In this document: positions 62,205 to 64,000 of the stretch, in pieces
Numbering within the stretch: the first letter of the stretch is position 1
Layout: every line of letters begins with the position of its first letter
Assembly (NCBI RefSeq): GCF_023073315.1
Contig: NZ_JADPJH010000026.1
Coordinates: forward strand, 245,669-309,668
Direction of reading: 5' to 3'
Source: Bradyrhizobium sp. 1
Lineage (GTDB): Bacteria; Pseudomonadota; Alphaproteobacteria; Rhizobiales; Xanthobacteraceae
DNA length: 64,000 nucleotides
Position numbers and translations under genes: made by a program
The notes under the pieces: model-generated
The model's input: only the letters and a program-made list of their open reading frames with translations
Told to the model about the DNA's origin: nothing
Database searches by the model: none

Positions 62205-63803
62205 CTACTTGTCCATCCAAACGTCTTCGTACCGGTAGCCATTATACGAGCTGTTCGACATCACAGTCACGCCCTTGACGTAAGGCTGCCAGCAGGAGCC
62301 GGTGCGCGCGTGAAAAATGATCGGGCGGGCGACGTCCTCCTGCAACTTCTTGTCGATGTCCCACACCAGCTTCTTGCGTTTGGCGACGTCGGTTTCCTGC
62401 GACTGCACGTCGAACAGTTTTTCGATCTCCTTGTTGCAGTAATTGGTGTAGTTGCGCTCGGAACCGCAGGAATAGTTTTCGTAGAACGACTGGTCGGGAT
62501 CGTCGACCGCATTGCCGGTCAGATTGAGCCCGAGCATGTAATCCTTGCGCGCAATCTTCGGGAACCAGTTCGCGGTCTCGACCACGTCGAGCTCACCGTC
62601 GATGTAGATGCTCTTGAGCTGGTCGATCAGGATCACGGCGGGGTCGCGATAGACCGGGATATTGCGGGTCGAGACCTTGACGGCGAGGTGCTTCTCCGGC
62701 CCGTAGCCGGCCTTCTGCATCAGCTTCTTGGCCTCCTCGCGGTTGGCGTTCACGTCGGGGCCGTAGCCCGGAATGGTCTCGAGCATCTCCTTCGGCATTC
62801 CCCAGAGCCCGTTCGGCGGTGGCAGCATAGTGCCGCCGACATCGCCCTGGCCCTCGAACATGATCGAGATGAACGCCTTGCGGTCGAGCGACAGCGCCAT
62901 GGCGCGGCGGATATCGATGTTGTCGAACGGCGGCGCTGACGAATTGACGATGATGTTGGTCGCGACATTGTTCGGCTCGACCACGCAGACCGCGTTCGGC
63001 GCCTGCGATTTCACGTCCTTCAGCAGCGGAATGCTGACCTCGGTCGGGAACGCCATGTCGAATTTGCCGGCGACGAAGGCGAGGATCGCGGTCGAGCGGT
63101 TCGGGATGATGGTGAACTCGATGCCGTCGAGATAGGGACGGCCCTTGCGCCAATAGTCCGTGTTTCGCGTCAGCTTGATCGATTCATTGGCCTTGAACTC
63201 GACGAATTTGAACGGACCGGTACCGATCGGATGCGTGCGCATGTCGCCGGGCGAGACGTGGCAGGGATAGACCGGCGTATAGCCCGAGGCGAGCAGTGCA
63301 ATTAACGAAGGCTGCGGCCGCTTCAAATTGAAGGAGACCTCGAAATCGCCATTGGTCGAGACGTCGTTGACTTGCTCGTACCAGGTCTTGCGCGGGTTCT
63401 GCCGGAATTTTTGCTGCGACTTACCCATCAGCATGTCGAAGGTGCACTTCACATCCGCTGAGGTGAACGGCTTGCCGTCATGCCATTTCACGCCCTGACG
63501 CAGCTTGAAGGTCAGCGTCTTGTTGTCGTTCACCCAGGCCCAGCTCTCGGCGAGCTCCGGGACGATGTTGTCCATCCTGTTTTGGGCCTCGTCCTGCTTG
63601 TAGATGACGAGGTTGTTGAACACGGGCATGAAGGGAACATTGAGCGAGTAGGTCGCGCCTTCATGGATCGAGGCGTTGCCGGGGCTGTCGCGGTGGTACA
63701 TCCGCAGGATTCCGCCCTGCTTGGGCTCGCCGGCGAATGTATTGGTCGAAAACGCCAGCAAAGATAGCGCCGCCGTCGCGGCGAGCGCCCAAACGCTCCG
63801 CAT
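62205..63803 (-). CDS. Extracellular solute-binding protein, family 5 (peptide/nickel class)
   Basis: 532 aa from ATG 63803 with GGAGGACGAGG upstream. The signal peptide (MRSVWALAATAALSLLAFSTNTFA) is cleaved before GEPKQGG. Family 5 features: LRMYHRDSPGNASIHEGATYS, VPELAESWAWVNDNKTLTFKLRQGVKWHDGKPFTSADVKCTFDML, IGTGPFKFVEF and NTDYWRKGRPYLDGIEF. It delivers a peptide or similar ligand to the DppBCDF-type machinery encoded downstream. The ligand cannot be told from sequence. A 17-base palindrome lies about 130 bases upstream. Confidence 0.94.
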   Translation of the reverse strand: MRSVWALAATAALSLLAFSTNTFAGEPKQGGILRMYHRDSPGNASIHEGATYSLNVPFMPVFNNLVIYKQDEAQNRMDNIVPELAESWAWVNDNKTLTFKLRQGVKWHDGKPFTSADVKCTFDMLMGKSQQKFRQNPRKTWYEQVNDVSTNGDFEVSFNLKRPQPSLIALLASGYTPVYPCHVSPGDMRTHPIGTGPFKFVEFKANESIKLTRNTDYWRKGRPYLDGIEFTIIPNRSTAILAFVAGKFDMAFPTEVSIPLLKDVKSQAPNAVCVVEPNNVATNIIVNSSAPPFDNIDIRRAMALSLDRKAFISIMFEGQGDVGGTMLPPPNGLWGMPKEMLETIPGYGPDVNANREEAKKLMQKAGYGPEKHLAVKVSTRNIPVYRDPAVILIDQLKSIYIDGELDVVETANWFPKIARKDYMLGLNLTGNAVDDPDQSFYENYSCGSERNYTNYCNKEIEKLFDVQSQETDVAKRKKLVWDIDKKLQEDVARPIIFHARTGSCWQPYVKGVTVMSNSSYNGYRYEDVWMDK

Positions 63804-63933
63804 CCTCGTCCTCCCGAGACATCGGCCTTTGTGGCCTGTTTGTCAGGACGATAGCGACGGGGACGCAGCGAGGCAACCGGCAACGGCAGCGCTGCTCTCG
63901 ACAATTCGGATGACGGAAAGCCGCAGGGTGTTT

Positions 63934-63950
63934 CTCTCACAATGTGAGAG
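63934..63950. promoter_or_regulatory. 17-base palindrome upstream of the transporter operon
   Basis: CTCTCACA, one central A, TGTGAGAG: eight-base perfect arms. Located 131 bases before the binding-protein start, where an operator for the five-gene operon could lie. It could equally belong to a gene beyond the window. Confidence 0.5.
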
Positions 63951-63959
63951 TGCGGGTGC

Positions 63960-64000
63960 GCTCCCTCGCCCCGCTTGCGGGGAGAGGGTTGGGGTGAGGG
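63960..64000. repeat. Interspersed palindromic repeat, cut by the window edge
   Basis: CTCCCTCGCCCCGCTTGCGG followed by GGAGAGGGTTGGGGTGAGGG, the same half-element as at 28180-28220. The remainder lies outside the window. Confidence 0.75.

Overview
The window reads as a chromosomal segment of a Bradyrhizobium-type alphaproteobacterium. The DNA is GC-rich and gene-dense, several interspersed palindromic repeat families sit between and inside operons, and one block matches the aminoacyl-carrier-protein locus known from Bradyrhizobium japonicum/diazoefficiens. I saw no tRNA, rRNA, CRISPR array or insertion sequence.

Region 1-7.7 kb: a polyprenyl diphosphate synthase cut by the window edge, mtgA (peptidoglycan glycosyltransferase), rpmF (ribosomal protein L32), two small unknown genes, and two cyclic-di-GMP proteins. 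One of these has a degenerate GGDEF and an intact-looking EAL domain. The other has four tandem PAS domains followed by GGDEF-EAL.

Region 7.9-17 kb: an aminoacyl-carrier-protein module. It holds a SerRS-like amino acid:[carrier protein] ligase, an acyl-CoA-dehydrogenase-fold flavoprotein lacking the usual catalytic Glu, a GNAT-like transferase, and a divergent 90-residue carrier protein. Methionine salvage genes (mtnP-mtnA), a HAD hydrolase, a secreted trypsin-like protease and a Baeyer-Villiger-type monooxygenase follow.

Region 17-29.7 kb: an amide/urea utilisation locus. The five-gene ABC transporter urtABCDE is followed by fmdA (formamidase), fmdB (zinc ribbon) and amiE (aliphatic amidase). 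Divergent from it lie a two-component pair: a hybrid histidine kinase whose input half is a whole NCS1-type permease plus a Cys-rich cluster, and a LuxR-type response regulator. A nested dyad lies in the shared promoter region.

Region 29.9-45.3 kb: cell-surface genes. These are a large autotransporter, an MCE/MlaD protein, a CoA ligase (NDP-forming), three glycosyltransferases, an HTH regulator, and a Gram-negative sortase with its VIT/vWA substrate carrying a C-terminal LPKTA signal.

Region 45.3-57.2 kb: a CoA-dependent acid catabolism cluster. It holds a solitary periplasmic binding protein, an acyl-CoA synthetase, two acyl-CoA dehydrogenases, a GST, an AraC regulator, a beta-keto acid cleavage enzyme and a two-subunit biotin-dependent acyl-CoA carboxylase.

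Region 57.2-64 kb: a CREST-superfamily membrane hydrolase gene under a promoter flanked by twin TGAAC-N3-GTTCA palindromes. It sits beside a duplicated scrap of the neighbouring ABC ATPase gene, which suggests insertion. It is followed by a complete five-gene peptide/nickel-type ABC transporter on the minus strand.
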